Assembly (NCBI GenBank): GCA_028706585.1
Contig: JAQTVX010000014.1
Location: 1-16,880 of the forward strand
Length of the DNA stretch: 16,880 bases
Source of the DNA: Candidatus Krumholzibacteriia bacterium
GTDB lineage: Bacteria > Krumholzibacteriota > Krumholzibacteriia > Krumholzibacteriales > Krumholzibacteriaceae
Direction: 5' to 3'
Shown here: positions 7,332-15,023 of the stretch, piece by piece
Position numbering within the stretch: position 1 is the first letter of the stretch
Layout: each line of letters starts with the position of its first letter
Translations under genes and position numbers: made by a program
Notes under the pieces: model-generated
What the model saw: only the letters and a program-made list of their open reading frames with translations
Told to the model about the DNA's origin: nothing
Databases searched by the model: none

Positions 7332-8387
7332 ATGAAACTCAGCGATTTCGATTACGAGCTTCCGCAGGAACTCATCGCGCAATTCCCTCCGAAGCTGCGC
7401 GACGAGAGCCGGCTCATCGTCCTCGACCGCCGCGGCGAGGATATCAGGGAAACGCTTTTCTCGAATTTTCCGCGCTTTCTTCAGGAGGGGGATATCCTCG
7501 TCGTCAACGAGACGCGCGTCATACCGGCGCGCATCTTCGGAAAGCGAAAGAGCGGCGGTCAGGTCGAGGTATTCCTCGTGAGGCGCCTTTCGGACAGACA
7601 GTGGGTCGCGTTGCTGCGCCCCGCAAGCAAGCTCAGCACGGGGGAAACGGTGCTCGTCGGCGAGAGCGATCTCGGGATCACTCTCGGCTCGCGCCTCGAC
7701 GAGGGCAAATGGCGCGTGAGACTACCGGACTCGATCGAAGAGAACAAATTCATCGAGACGTACGGGCACGTGCCGCTGCCGCCGTATATCAAGCGCGAGG
7801 ATCAGCCGCACGACCGTGAGCGATACCAGACGGTCTACGCGCGGCGCGACGGTTCCGTGGCGGCGCCGACGGCGGGGTTGCATTTCACCGAGGAGGTCCT
7901 TCACGACGTCAAGCGCAGGGGCGTGACGATTATTCCAGTGACGCTCCACGTGGGTCCGGGGACCTTTCGCCCGCTGACCAACGAGATAATCGAAGAGAAC
8001 AAACTGGATCCGGAGTTCGTCATCGTCAAGAAAGAGAATAGGGACGAGATTATGGATGCCCGACGCTCGCTCAGAAGGATAGTTGCGGTCGGCACCACGA
8101 CGATGCGCGTGCTCGAATCGCTCGCTATGGGGCCGCTCGCCAATCAGGAAGAGCGAATCATCGAGGATCAAACCTACCTCACCGGCACGACCGATCTCTT
8201 CATCGGCCCAGGCTTCAAGTTCCGGATAGTGGATGCACTCCTCACGAATCTTCATCTTCCCAGATCGAGCCTTCTCGTTCTCGTGGCCGCCTTCGCGGGC
8301 AGGGAGAAAATTCTCAATGCCTACTCGTGGGCGATATCGAGGAAGTACCGGTTCTACAGCTATGGCGACGTGATGTTCATCCGCTAG
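7332..8387 (+). CDS. queA: S-adenosylmethionine:tRNA ribosyltransferase-isomerase QueA
   Basis: QueA transfers and rearranges the ribosyl part of S-adenosylmethionine onto preQ1 at position 34 of certain tRNAs, giving epoxyqueuosine. The 351-residue product has the family length and motifs: FDYELPQELIAQFP near the start, NETRVIPARIFG, GGQVEVFL, PLPPYIKR, the GSVAAPTAGLHFT block and VTLHVGPGTFRPL. No good Shine-Dalgarno precedes ATG 7332, which lies 25 bp after ruvB, so translation may depend partly on coupling. It is followed 5 bp later by tgt, which performs the preceding step of the same pathway. The ruvB-queA-tgt-yajC arrangement is widely conserved. Confidence 0.95.
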   Translation: MKLSDFDYELPQELIAQFPPKLRDESRLIVLDRRGEDIRETLFSNFPRFLQEGDILVVNETRVIPARIFGKRKSGGQVEVFLVRRLSDRQWVALLRPASKLSTGETVLVGESDLGITLGSRLDEGKWRVRLPDSIEENKFIETYGHVPLPPYIKREDQPHDRERYQTVYARRDGSVAAPTAGLHFTEEVLHDVKRRGVTIIPVTLHVGPGTFRPLTNEIIEENKLDPEFVIVKKENRDEIMDARRSLRRIVAVGTTTMRVLESLAMGPLANQEERIIEDQTYLTGTTDLFIGPGFKFRIVDALLTNLHLPRSSLLVLVAAFAGREKILNAYSWAISRKYRFYSYGDVMFIR

Positions 8388-8392
8388 CGGGT

Positions 8393-9550
8393 ATGATTAT
8401 GCCTTTCAGTTTCGAGCTAAGATCGGTCGATCCTTCGGGGGCGAGACGCGGCCTCCTCGAAACGGATCACGGTCCCGTCGAGACTCCCGCCTTCATGCCG
8501 GTCGGCACTCAGGGCACGGTCAAGACGCTCTCGGTGCGCGATCTCGAGGAGATAGGCGTGAGAATCGTTCTATCGAACACGTATCATCTCTATCTGCGGC
8601 CGGGCCACAAGCTCCTCGAGGAGGCCGGCGGCATCCACCGGTTCATGGGTTGGAACCGGCCGGTGCTCACGGACAGCGGAGGGTATCAAGTGCTGAGTCT
8701 CGCCGATCTCAATCGGATCGAGAACGAAGGAGTCGAATTCAAATCGCATCTCGACGGCTCGACGCATCTCTTTACCCCGGAAAGCGTCGTCGAGACGCAG
8801 CTTTCGATAGGCGCCGACATAATGATGGTTCTGGATGAATGCACGGATTATCCCTGCGATCGCGGCTCCGCCGAAAAGGCGGTCGCGCGGACGGCGCTGT
8901 GGGCCGGGCGTAGCCTCGCGTCCCGCGGAGCGCGCGTCACGCGCGGCGGTTACGAGCGCGTGCTTTTCGGGATCGTACAGGGCTCCGTTTATCCGGACCT
9001 CAGGGAGCGCTCGGCGCGCGATCTGGTCGATCTCGATTTTCCGGGCTACGCGATCGGGGGGCTCTCCGTGGGCGAACCGAAAAGCGACACACTCGAGATG
9101 ATAGAATACACAGCGCGCCTGCTCCCGGAGAACAAGCCGAGATATCTAATGGGAGTAGGTCTGCCCGAGGACATCGTCGAGGCCGTCGCGCGCGGCGTCG
9201 ACCTCTTCGACTGCGTCATTCCGACGAGAAACGCTAGAAACGGGAGCGTATTCACCTCACGGGGCAGGCTCGTCGTCAGGAACGCCGCGTACGCCCGCGA
9301 CATGCGGCCCCTCGACCCGAACTGCGGATGCGAGGTATGCCGAACCCACAGCCGGGCCTATCTGCGGCACCTTTTCAACGCGGGTGAGGTCCTGGGGCCG
9401 CGCCTCGCGACTTACCACAGTCTCTATTTTTACTTGCATCTCATCGCCGAAATGAGGCAAGTTATCAAGGAAGGAAGGTTTCTGGAGTGGAGAGAGAGCT
9501 TCTATAAGGTTTACAATTCGATCGATACAGGCAGGGAAGAATCGGTTTAA
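8393..9550 (+). CDS. tgt: Queuine/preQ1 tRNA-guanine transglycosylase Tgt
   Basis: Tgt swaps guanine 34 of GU(N)-anticodon tRNAs for preQ1 by base exchange. From ATG 8393 it has 385 residues. The conserved blocks LSNTYHLYLRPG (60-71) and TDSGGYQVLSL (93-103) are visible, with Asp94 the likely general base. GIVQGS (193-198) follows, then the region with the nucleophile Asp273 in LFDCVIPTRNAR. The zinc site is complete: Cys311, Cys313, Cys316 and His342. The frame is open upstream to 8327 inside queA, but residues encoded there are not part of the family. ATG 8399, two codons later, is an equally plausible start; neither has a strong Shine-Dalgarno. The stop is followed 10 bp later by yajC. Confidence 0.95.
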   Translation: MIMPFSFELRSVDPSGARRGLLETDHGPVETPAFMPVGTQGTVKTLSVRDLEEIGVRIVLSNTYHLYLRPGHKLLEEAGGIHRFMGWNRPVLTDSGGYQVLSLADLNRIENEGVEFKSHLDGSTHLFTPESVVETQLSIGADIMMVLDECTDYPCDRGSAEKAVARTALWAGRSLASRGARVTRGGYERVLFGIVQGSVYPDLRERSARDLVDLDFPGYAIGGLSVGEPKSDTLEMIEYTARLLPENKPRYLMGVGLPEDIVEAVARGVDLFDCVIPTRNARNGSVFTSRGRLVVRNAAYARDMRPLDPNCGCEVCRTHSRAYLRHLFNAGEVLGPRLATYHSLYFYLHLIAEMRQVIKEGRFLEWRESFYKVYNSIDTGREESV

Positions 9551-9560
9551 AGGAGGAACA

Positions 9561-9887
9561 ATGCAGAGTCTATTCTTCGCGTTCAGCAACAATCCGCAGG
9601 GGGGCACTCAGGGCGGTCCGTCCATGCTGGTGAGCTTTCTCCCGATTATCTTGATATTTCTGATCTTCTACCTTCTCCTTATCCTGCCGCAGCAGAAGAA
9701 GCAGAAGCAGCACATGAACATGATCAACGCCTTGAAGAAGGGCGATCAGATCGTGACGAGCGCCGGCATGTACGGAACGATAGCCGACGTCAAGGATCAG
9801 AAGCTCGTTCTCAAGATCGCCGATGACGTGAAGATCGAGATAGTGAAGAGCGCCGTCGCAACGATCGTCGACAGGAAGACGGAATAG
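9561..9887 (+). CDS. yajC: Preprotein translocase accessory subunit YajC
   Basis: This 108-residue protein is the small partner of SecDF at the Sec translocon. It has a short N-terminal segment with Gly/Gln-rich residues, one membrane helix at about 22-43, then the basic stretch PQQKKQKQH and the conserved ALKKGDQIVTSAGMYGTI block that defines the family. AAAGGAGGAA lies just before the ATG, one of the best ribosome-binding sites in the window. The usual partners secD and secF, which often follow yajC, are not here; def follows instead. The short C-terminal half ends in a charged DRKTE. Confidence 0.93.
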   Translation: MQSLFFAFSNNPQGGTQGGPSMLVSFLPIILIFLIFYLLLILPQQKKQKQHMNMINALKKGDQIVTSAGMYGTIADVKDQKLVLKIADDVKIEIVKSAVATIVDRKTE

Positions 9888-9929
9888 CGCGGGCCTTTCG
9901 ATCCGGCGCCTCGGCCGGGAGGGATGCGC

Positions 9930-10448
9930 ATGGCAACGCCTCTCGATATAATGAAATACGGGGACAAGATCCTTCGGGGGAAGAGTGAAAAGGTCCTCGA
10001 GTTCGGGCCCGAGCTCGGCCCTCTCTTCAGGCGTATGTGGGAGACTCTGATCGAGGCCAGGGGGGTCGGCCTCGCCGCGCCGCAAATCGGCGTTCCGAAG
10101 CAGATCGCGGTCGTCGATCCCGAGCCCGAGGACGAGAAGAAGCTCATCAAGATGGTCAATCCTCGGATCGTCGCGTCTTCGAAGGAAACGGATTCGCTCG
10201 AGGAGGGCTGTCTCAGCATTCCCGGTGTGCGGGGAGAGGTCGCCAGGGCGGCGAATATCACGGTCGTGTACCAGGACGAGAGCGGATCGGAGCATAAGCT
10301 CTATGCCGAGGGATTTCTCGCCCGTATCATCCAGCACGAGATCGATCATCTGAACGGAGTGCTTTTCATAGACCGTCTGTCCTTCGCGAAACGGGCGCTC
10401 ATCAAGGGGAAGCTCAAGGAGCTGGCGGAACGCGACAAGGAGAAGTGA
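9930..10448 (+). CDS. def: Peptide deformylase
   Basis: Def removes the formyl group from the N-terminal methionine of new proteins. All three metalloprotease motifs are intact: GVGLAAPQ (45-52), EEGCLS (91-96, metal ligand Cys94) and HEIDH (136-140, ligands His136 and His140, catalytic Glu137). ATG 9930 gives 172 residues and has GGAGG (9918-9922) at a 7-nt spacing. An upstream ATG at 9924 in the same frame leaves only 1 nt from that site, so 9930 is preferred, but the choice is not certain. The C-terminal tail is highly charged. The stop touches fmt, whose product adds the formyl group that this enzyme removes; the pairing is very common. Confidence 0.95.
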   Translation: MATPLDIMKYGDKILRGKSEKVLEFGPELGPLFRRMWETLIEARGVGLAAPQIGVPKQIAVVDPEPEDEKKLIKMVNPRIVASSKETDSLEEGCLSIPGVRGEVARAANITVVYQDESGSEHKLYAEGFLARIIQHEIDHLNGVLFIDRLSFAKRALIKGKLKELAERDKEK

Positions 10449-10450
10449 CG

Positions 10451-11401
10451 ATGGAGCGGGTGGTTTTCTTCGGCTCTCCCGCCTTCGCCCTCCCATCCCT
10501 CGAAGCCCTGGCGGCCGGCGAATTCAAGCCGGTTCTCGTCTTGACGCAGCCGGATAAGCCGGCAGGGCGCGGGAAAGAGCTGACGCCCACGCCTGTTCGC
10601 GAATTGGCCGAGCGAATCCATATTCCAGTGAGGATTGCCGAAAATCTCCGGAGCGCTCCGGTCCTCGACGCGCTTCGCTCGACCGCCCCTGATTTCTGCG
10701 TCGTCGTCTCTTTCGGGAAGCTGCTCCCGCCGGAAGCGCTTGCCGTGGCCAGAAAGGGTAATATCAACCTGCACGCCTCGCTGCTGCCGCGTTACCGCGG
10801 CGCGAGCCCCATCAATAGTGCTATCGTGAACGGCGATCTCTTCACGGGCATCACAACGATGGAGATGACGGAGGCGCTGGATTCCGGGCCGGTGTTTCTG
10901 CAGAAAATCGTCGCGATCGATCCAATGGAAAATGCGGGCTGCCTCTCGGAGCGGCTCGCCGTCGAGGGCGCTCCGCTTCTCGTCGAGACGTTGCGGAGAA
11001 TCTGCGGCGAAGACCTCAGGCCCGTTGCGCAGCCCAGCGAAGGAGTCGTCAAGGCGCCGCTTCTGCGCAAGGCGGATGGTCTCGTTCCGTGGGGGCTCGA
11101 TGCGATAGGAGTGCACAATCATATTCGGGGCATGAATCCGTGGCCCGGAAGCTGCAGCTACTATCGCGGCATGTACATCAAGATTCACAAGGCGGAGCCA
11201 AGCGATCTCGTAGCGCGCGCGGCGATGCCCGGCCTCATTCTCGAGGCGCATGGGGACACGATAGTAGTCGCGTGCGGCAGGGGCGCCGTCCGGCTCAAAG
11301 AGCTTCAGACCGAGGGGAAGCGCGCGCACGGCGCGTCCGAGTTCCTCCGCGGGTTTCCGCTCGAAGAAGGAGAGATCCTTGGAAAAGGGATCGGCCGATA
11401 G
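10451..11401 (+). CDS. fmt: Methionyl-tRNA formyltransferase
   Basis: Fmt formylates Met on initiator tRNA using 10-formyltetrahydrofolate. From ATG 10451 it has 316 residues. The N-terminal catalytic domain shows VVFFGSPAFA (4-13), the PDKPAGRGK loop (35-43) and INLHASLLPRYRGASPI (105-121), with Asn106 and His108 as catalytic residues. Asp144 in ALDSGP completes the active site. The C-terminal OB-like tRNA-binding domain begins near residue 205. A GTG at 10445 overlaps the def stop (GTGA), but AAGGAG (10437-10442) is only 2 nt from it and 8 nt from ATG 10451, so the ATG is preferred. The end of the gene contains the ribosome-binding site and TTG start of the next gene. Confidence 0.94.
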   Translation: MERVVFFGSPAFALPSLEALAAGEFKPVLVLTQPDKPAGRGKELTPTPVRELAERIHIPVRIAENLRSAPVLDALRSTAPDFCVVVSFGKLLPPEALAVARKGNINLHASLLPRYRGASPINSAIVNGDLFTGITTMEMTEALDSGPVFLQKIVAIDPMENAGCLSERLAVEGAPLLVETLRRICGEDLRPVAQPSEGVVKAPLLRKADGLVPWGLDAIGVHNHIRGMNPWPGSCSYYRGMYIKIHKAEPSDLVARAAMPGLILEAHGDTIVVACGRGAVRLKELQTEGKRAHGASEFLRGFPLEEGEILGKGIGR

Positions 11402-12140
11402 ACCAAAGAGCCGAGAGTTGCCCGCGATCGTGCTCTACCTTGCCATGATCGCAGGCGCCTTCGTCGTCGGCGTCATTATCTTCAATTTCGTCATCATGCC
11501 CGGCCTCACCGGGAAGGGGGATACGGTCATGGTTCCCTTTTTGGAGGGGATGAGCCTGAAGCAGGCGGCGGATGTATGCCGAAAGGAACGCCTCGAGTTC
11601 TCGGTGACGGGGCATCGCGATTCCGATGACATGCCGGACGGCTACGTGCTGATGCAGGATCCGCGGCAGGGCGAGAGCATGAAGCGGGGGAGAACCGTGA
11701 AGGTAGTCCTGAGCTCGGGGCCCCGGATGGAGATTGTGCCGTCCTTCGAAGGGAAGACGCTTCGGGAAACGGAGGTTCTCGTAGAAAGCTCGGGGCTGGC
11801 GGATGGACGCATCGTGCGGATCTACTCTCCCGGTGATGGACCTCCCTCTGTGCTGGCGACGAGCCCTTCGACGGGCACGAAGGTAGCTCGGGGCTCGGCA
11901 GTTGATATCCTGGTCGCGATGCACGGGGAGCCCAAGGCGTATCTCATGCCCAACCTCGTCGGGCGGGATTTTCCGTTCGTCAAGGACAGGCTCGAGAAGC
12001 TCGGATTCAACGTCGTGCACGCGGCCTCGAGGCGCGGCGAGGGAAGATTCCCGAACGCGATCGTTTCGCAGTCTCCCGCCGCAGGATCGAAGATCAAGGA
12101 GGGAGACACCATTGAACTCGTTGTTTCGACGCTTGAATGA
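11379..12140 (+). CDS. Membrane-anchored triple PASTA domain protein
   Basis: This 253-residue protein has a short cytoplasmic N-terminus, one membrane helix (about 13-38) and three PASTA repeats facing outward (about 48-113, 117-182 and 187-251). Each repeat has the VP/MP start and the 'sP..G..v..G..v.l.v' end (for example SPAAGSKIKEGDTI in the third). PASTA domains bind muropeptides or beta-lactam-like ligands and usually sit on Ser/Thr kinases or penicillin-binding proteins. No kinase or transpeptidase domain is present, so its role is unknown; it may sense or bind peptidoglycan. TTG 11379 lies 6 nt after AAGGAG (11367-11372), so the gene overlaps the end of fmt by 23 bp. Translational coupling is likely. 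Many bacteria have rsmB between fmt and a PASTA gene; it is absent here. Confidence 0.87.
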   Translation: MEKGSADRPKSRELPAIVLYLAMIAGAFVVGVIIFNFVIMPGLTGKGDTVMVPFLEGMSLKQAADVCRKERLEFSVTGHRDSDDMPDGYVLMQDPRQGESMKRGRTVKVVLSSGPRMEIVPSFEGKTLRETEVLVESSGLADGRIVRIYSPGDGPPSVLATSPSTGTKVARGSAVDILVAMHGEPKAYLMPNLVGRDFPFVKDRLEKLGFNVVHAASRRGEGRFPNAIVSQSPAAGSKIKEGDTIELVVSTLE

Positions 12141-12156
12141 GAAGGGGGGCGTCGCC

Positions 12157-12795
12157 GTGGCGCCGTCCCTCCTCTCGGCTGATTTTTCATGCCTGGAACG
12201 TGAGATACGGACGGTCGAGGATGCTGGAGCCGATTTTCTTCATCTCGACGTCATGGACGGGAATTTCGTTCCCAACATCACCTTCGGCCCCATGATCGTA
12301 GGGGCGATTGCTAAGATCGCCCGCATCCCGCTTATCACGCACCTCATGATCCTGCACCCCGACAGATACGTCGAGCAGTTCGTGAAAGCGGGGAGCTCCG
12401 CGGTGAGCTTTCACTGGGAGGCGGGCAAGACGGCCTCCGGGAACATAATCGAGAAAATTCGCTCCCTCGGCTGCGACGCTGGCCTCGCGATAAATCCCGA
12501 TACGCCGCTATCCAGCGTCGAGCACCTGCTTGCGGAGATTGACCTGCTTCTTGTGATGACCGTTTTCCCCGGCTTCGGCGGCCAGGAGCTCATCTCCGCC
12601 GCGATCGACAAGATAGGCGAGGCGGCGCGCCTCAAGAAGGAGAAGGGCTACCGTTTCGTGATCGAGGTCGACGGCGGGATCAAGCCGCAGAACGCGGCGA
12701 GGGCGAGAGAGCAGGGGGCTCAGATTCTCGTTGCCGGCACGGCGGTGTTCAAATGCTCCGACTACGCGGGAGCGGTCGCCTCGATTCGTGGGTAA
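12157..12795 (+). CDS. rpe: Ribulose-phosphate 3-epimerase
   Basis: Rpe interconverts ribulose 5-phosphate and xylulose 5-phosphate in the pentose phosphate pathway. The TIM-barrel protein shows APSLLSADF at the start, HLDVMDGNFVPN (29-40) with metal ligand His29 and catalytic Asp31, THLM with His62, PGFGGQ (138-143) and VDGGI with catalytic Asp172. GTG 12157 has a G-run (12144-12149) 7 nt upstream and gives 212 residues, close to the family length. An alternative TTG at 12112 has AAGGAGGG nearby (12096-12103) but would add 15 residues not seen in the family, and that site is also the codons of a PASTA motif. Phe137 replaces the more usual Asn before PGFGGQ. No terminator is visible after the stop. 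Confidence 0.93.
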   Translation: MAPSLLSADFSCLEREIRTVEDAGADFLHLDVMDGNFVPNITFGPMIVGAIAKIARIPLITHLMILHPDRYVEQFVKAGSSAVSFHWEAGKTASGNIIEKIRSLGCDAGLAINPDTPLSSVEHLLAEIDLLLVMTVFPGFGGQELISAAIDKIGEAARLKKEKGYRFVIEVDGGIKPQNAARAREQGAQILVAGTAVFKCSDYAGAVASIRG

Positions 12796-12845
12796 TACCG
12801 GTTCTATTTTGTCTCCTCGCCTGGGGGCCTCGCAGCGGATTTCCC

Positions 12846-12882
12846 TTGCAGGATCGCAGATTATTATGTTAATTTATCTAAT
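12846..12882 (+). promoter_or_regulatory. Candidate promoter for the ffh operon
   Basis: The 110-bp gap between rpe and ffh is clearly more AT-rich than its surroundings from 12860 to 12885. TCTAAT at 12877-12882 matches five of six -10 bases, and TTGCAG at 12846-12851 resembles a -35 box. They do not form a good pair (25 bp apart), so the exact boxes are uncertain. The rest of the gap shows no hairpin or gene. Confidence 0.3.
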
Positions 12883-12905
12883 TTCCAGGTAGAGGACGTG
12901 TTCCC

Positions 12906-14228
12906 TTGTTTCAGGATCTGAGCGATAGGTTCGCCCGCATTTTCAAGGAGTTGCGCGGGCAGGGGAAGGTTCGGGAAGGGCATATCAATGAAGCCATGCG
13001 CGAAGTGCGCCGGGCGCTTCTCGAGGCTGACGTTAACTATAAAGTAGTCAAGGAGTTCGTCGGGCGAGTGAGCGAGCGCGCCATCGGTCAGAAGGTGCTC
13101 TCGAGTCTCAGTCCCGATCAGCAGATAATAAAGATCGTCCATGAGGAGCTCGTTACGCTCCTTGGGGCGAAGCCGTGCGGTTTCGATCTTTCGGGTTCTC
13201 CGGCGTCCGTCATGATCGTGGGGCTCCAGGGTTCCGGAAAGACGAGTTTCGCGGCGAAGCTTGCGGTTTTCGTTCGCAAGAAGGGGCGGAGACCCCTGCT
13301 CGTCGCAGCAGATATATACCGGCCCGCCGCAGTCGAGCAGCTCAAGGTGCTCGCCCGGCAGATCGATGTTCCGGTCCACGCCCCCGGGATAGATATTCCG
13401 GTCGTGGAGATCGTGGAGAGCGCCGTGCGGGTCGCGAAGAGGGATCTCCGCGACGCGATCATAGTCGATACCGCGGGGCGGCTCCACATCGACAAGGAAA
13501 TGATGGCGGAGCTGGGCTCCGTCGAGAAAGTGCTGGAGCCGGAAGAGACGCTTCTCGTCCTCGACAGCATGACCGGTCAGGAGGCCGTGCGCGTCGCGGA
13601 GGAGTTTCAGCGCGAGGTCGATTTCACCGGCGTGGTTCTCACGAAGCTGGATGGGGACACGCGGGGAGGCGCCGCGCTTTCGGTGGCGAGCGTCACCGGC
13701 AAACCGATAAAGTTCGCCTGCGTCGGCGAGAAGGTCGGCGACCTTGAAGCCTTCCACCCGGATCGCATGGCGGGCAGAATTCTGGGCATGGGAGACGTTC
13801 TCTCCCTCATCGAGAAGGCCCAGGAGACGATCGATGCGAAGACGGCCCAGGACCTCGAGCGCAAGCTCCGGAGGGAATCGTTTACCCTCGAAGATTTCCT
13901 CGGCGAGCTGCAGCGCCTGAGAAAGATGGGCCCGCTCGATCAAGTTCTCGGGATGATTCCCGGGATGAAGATCCGCGGGATTGCCCAAGGGGACGCCGGC
14001 GAAACGGAGTTGAGGAAGATCGAGGCGATCATCCGGTCGATGACTCCACACGAACGGCGGGACCCCAACGCAATCGACGGATCGCGGCGGCGACGCATCG
14101 CGCGCGGCAGCGGAACTACCGTGCAGGATGTGAACCGTCTCCTGAACCAGTTTCAGGAAATGAAGAAGATGATGAAGCGTTTCACGAAGATGGCGGGGAA
14201 GATGGACTTCGAGCTCCCGCCGTCGTAA
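12906..14228 (+). CDS. ffh: Signal recognition particle protein Ffh (SRP54)
   Basis: Ffh binds 4.5S RNA and signal sequences and delivers ribosomes to the membrane through FtsY. The 440-residue protein has the N domain (about 1-95), then the G domain with GLQGSGKT (106-113), DIYRPAAVEQL (136-146), DTAGR (188-192) and TKLDGDTRGG (246-255). The methionine-rich M domain (about 325-440) carries the RNA-binding SRRRRIARGSG motif and a C-terminal Met/Lys stretch. TTG 12906 is the only good in-frame start; AGAGG lies 10 nt upstream. It begins a second operon after an AT-rich gap, and rpsP follows 27 bp later. This order is common in bacteria. Confidence 0.95.
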   Translation: MFQDLSDRFARIFKELRGQGKVREGHINEAMREVRRALLEADVNYKVVKEFVGRVSERAIGQKVLSSLSPDQQIIKIVHEELVTLLGAKPCGFDLSGSPASVMIVGLQGSGKTSFAAKLAVFVRKKGRRPLLVAADIYRPAAVEQLKVLARQIDVPVHAPGIDIPVVEIVESAVRVAKRDLRDAIIVDTAGRLHIDKEMMAELGSVEKVLEPEETLLVLDSMTGQEAVRVAEEFQREVDFTGVVLTKLDGDTRGGAALSVASVTGKPIKFACVGEKVGDLEAFHPDRMAGRILGMGDVLSLIEKAQETIDAKTAQDLERKLRRESFTLEDFLGELQRLRKMGPLDQVLGMIPGMKIRGIAQGDAGETELRKIEAIIRSMTPHERRDPNAIDGSRRRRIARGSGTTVQDVNRLLNQFQEMKKMMKRFTKMAGKMDFELPPS

Positions 14229-14255
14229 GGGACAGGCTGCACACGGAGGTGCACA

Positions 14256-14696
14256 TTGTCGGTAAAACTCAGAATGAGGAGAATGGGTACGAAGAAGAGA
14301 CCCTTCTGGCGGGTCGTTGCCATCGATTCGCGCAATTCGCGCGACGGCCGTTTCATCGAGATTCTCGGCTACTACAACCCCATGGTGGAGCCGCCTCAAA
14401 TCAAGATGGACGATGACAGGGTTTACCACTGGCTCAACGAGGGCGCTCTGCCATCGGAAAACGTTCGTACGCTCTTGAAAAAGCTCGGGCTCATGGAGCG
14501 TTGGCGTTTGATGCGCACTGGGATCACGATCCAGGAGCTCGAAACGAAAATAACGGAGCGAAGGGCGAAACAGCCCAAGGCGGTCGAAAACAAGGAAAAG
14601 AAGAAGAGACCCGGCAAGAAGAAGGCCGCGAAAGCGGCCGCCGCCGCGAAAGAAGCGGAAGCGAAGGCCGAGCCATCCGCTCCCAAGGAAGGCTAG
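14256..14696 (+). CDS. rpsP: Small ribosomal subunit protein S16 with a Lys/Ala tail
   Basis: S16 is an assembly protein of the 30S subunit. The first 85 or so residues match the family: MSVKLRMRRMG, KKRPFWRVVAIDSRNSRDGRF and EILGYYNP. The usual length is 80-90 residues, but this one has 146. The extra part (about 100-146) is of low complexity, rich in Lys, Ala and Glu, and likely disordered. The same frame continues without interruption. TTG 14256 is supported by GGAGGT ending 5 nt upstream (14245-14250). It lies between ffh and khpA in the familiar rpsP-khpA-rimM-trmD-rplS cluster. Confidence 0.94.
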   Translation: MSVKLRMRRMGTKKRPFWRVVAIDSRNSRDGRFIEILGYYNPMVEPPQIKMDDDRVYHWLNEGALPSENVRTLLKKLGLMERWRLMRTGITIQELETKITERRAKQPKAVENKEKKKRPGKKKAAKAAAAAKEAEAKAEPSAPKEG

Positions 14697-14759
14697 AGAG
14701 GACTCCGGCGCCTCTTTCGGCGTCCGCTTCAACAGCGGGCGTGAGTGAAAGGATGCACC

Positions 14760-15011
14760 GTGGCAATGAGTATCGCAAAGATAAAGACAATGATCCGGAA
14801 GATCTCCGAGATGCTCGTCGACCGTCCCGACAAAATCGTCATCGAGGAAGAGAAGCGCGAGGACGCACATATCATCGTGCTCTCGGTCGCCAAAGACGAT
14901 GTGGGCAAGATCATCGGACGCAGCGGCCAGACGGCGAAGGCGCTACGCGCGCTCGTCAACGCCGCGGCGACGCGGCTCGGGGAGAAAGTGCTTCTCGAGA
15001 TTCGCGAATAG
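14760..15011 (+). CDS. khpA: KH-domain RNA-binding protein KhpA
   Basis: This small protein (83 residues from GTG 14760) consists of one KH domain with the RNA-binding loop GRSG (53-56) in VGKIIGRSGQTAKALRAL. Family members bind RNA, often as a pair with KhpB, and affect translation and cell division in some Firmicutes; the role in other phyla is less clear. AAGGA (14749-14753) lies 6 nt before GTG 14760, which favours that start over GTG 14745 (before the site) and ATG 14766 (12 nt away). Its position between rpsP and rimM is the classical one. About 60 bp separate it from rpsP, with no convincing hairpin. Confidence 0.92.
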   Translation: MAMSIAKIKTMIRKISEMLVDRPDKIVIEEEKREDAHIIVLSVAKDDVGKIIGRSGQTAKALRALVNAAATRLGEKVLLEIRE

Positions 15012-15023
15012 GGGTTCTTTCGA

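Noticed and set aside
12796..12845. Possible terminator after rpe
   Set aside because: The GC-rich stretch CGCCTGGGGGCCTCG has no stable inverted repeat and no T-tract at the right place.
14697..14759. Possible terminator between rpsP and khpA (AGAGG...CCTCT then TT)
   Set aside because: The stem is only 5 bp with a 9-nt loop and a very short T-run; a stop here would split a cluster that is normally co-transcribed.
12864..14870. 668-codon open frame on the - strand opposite ffh and rpsP
   Set aside because: It is antisense to two certain genes, has no recognisable domain, is rich in Leu, Arg and His as expected from reversed GC-rich codons, and has no ribosome-binding site.
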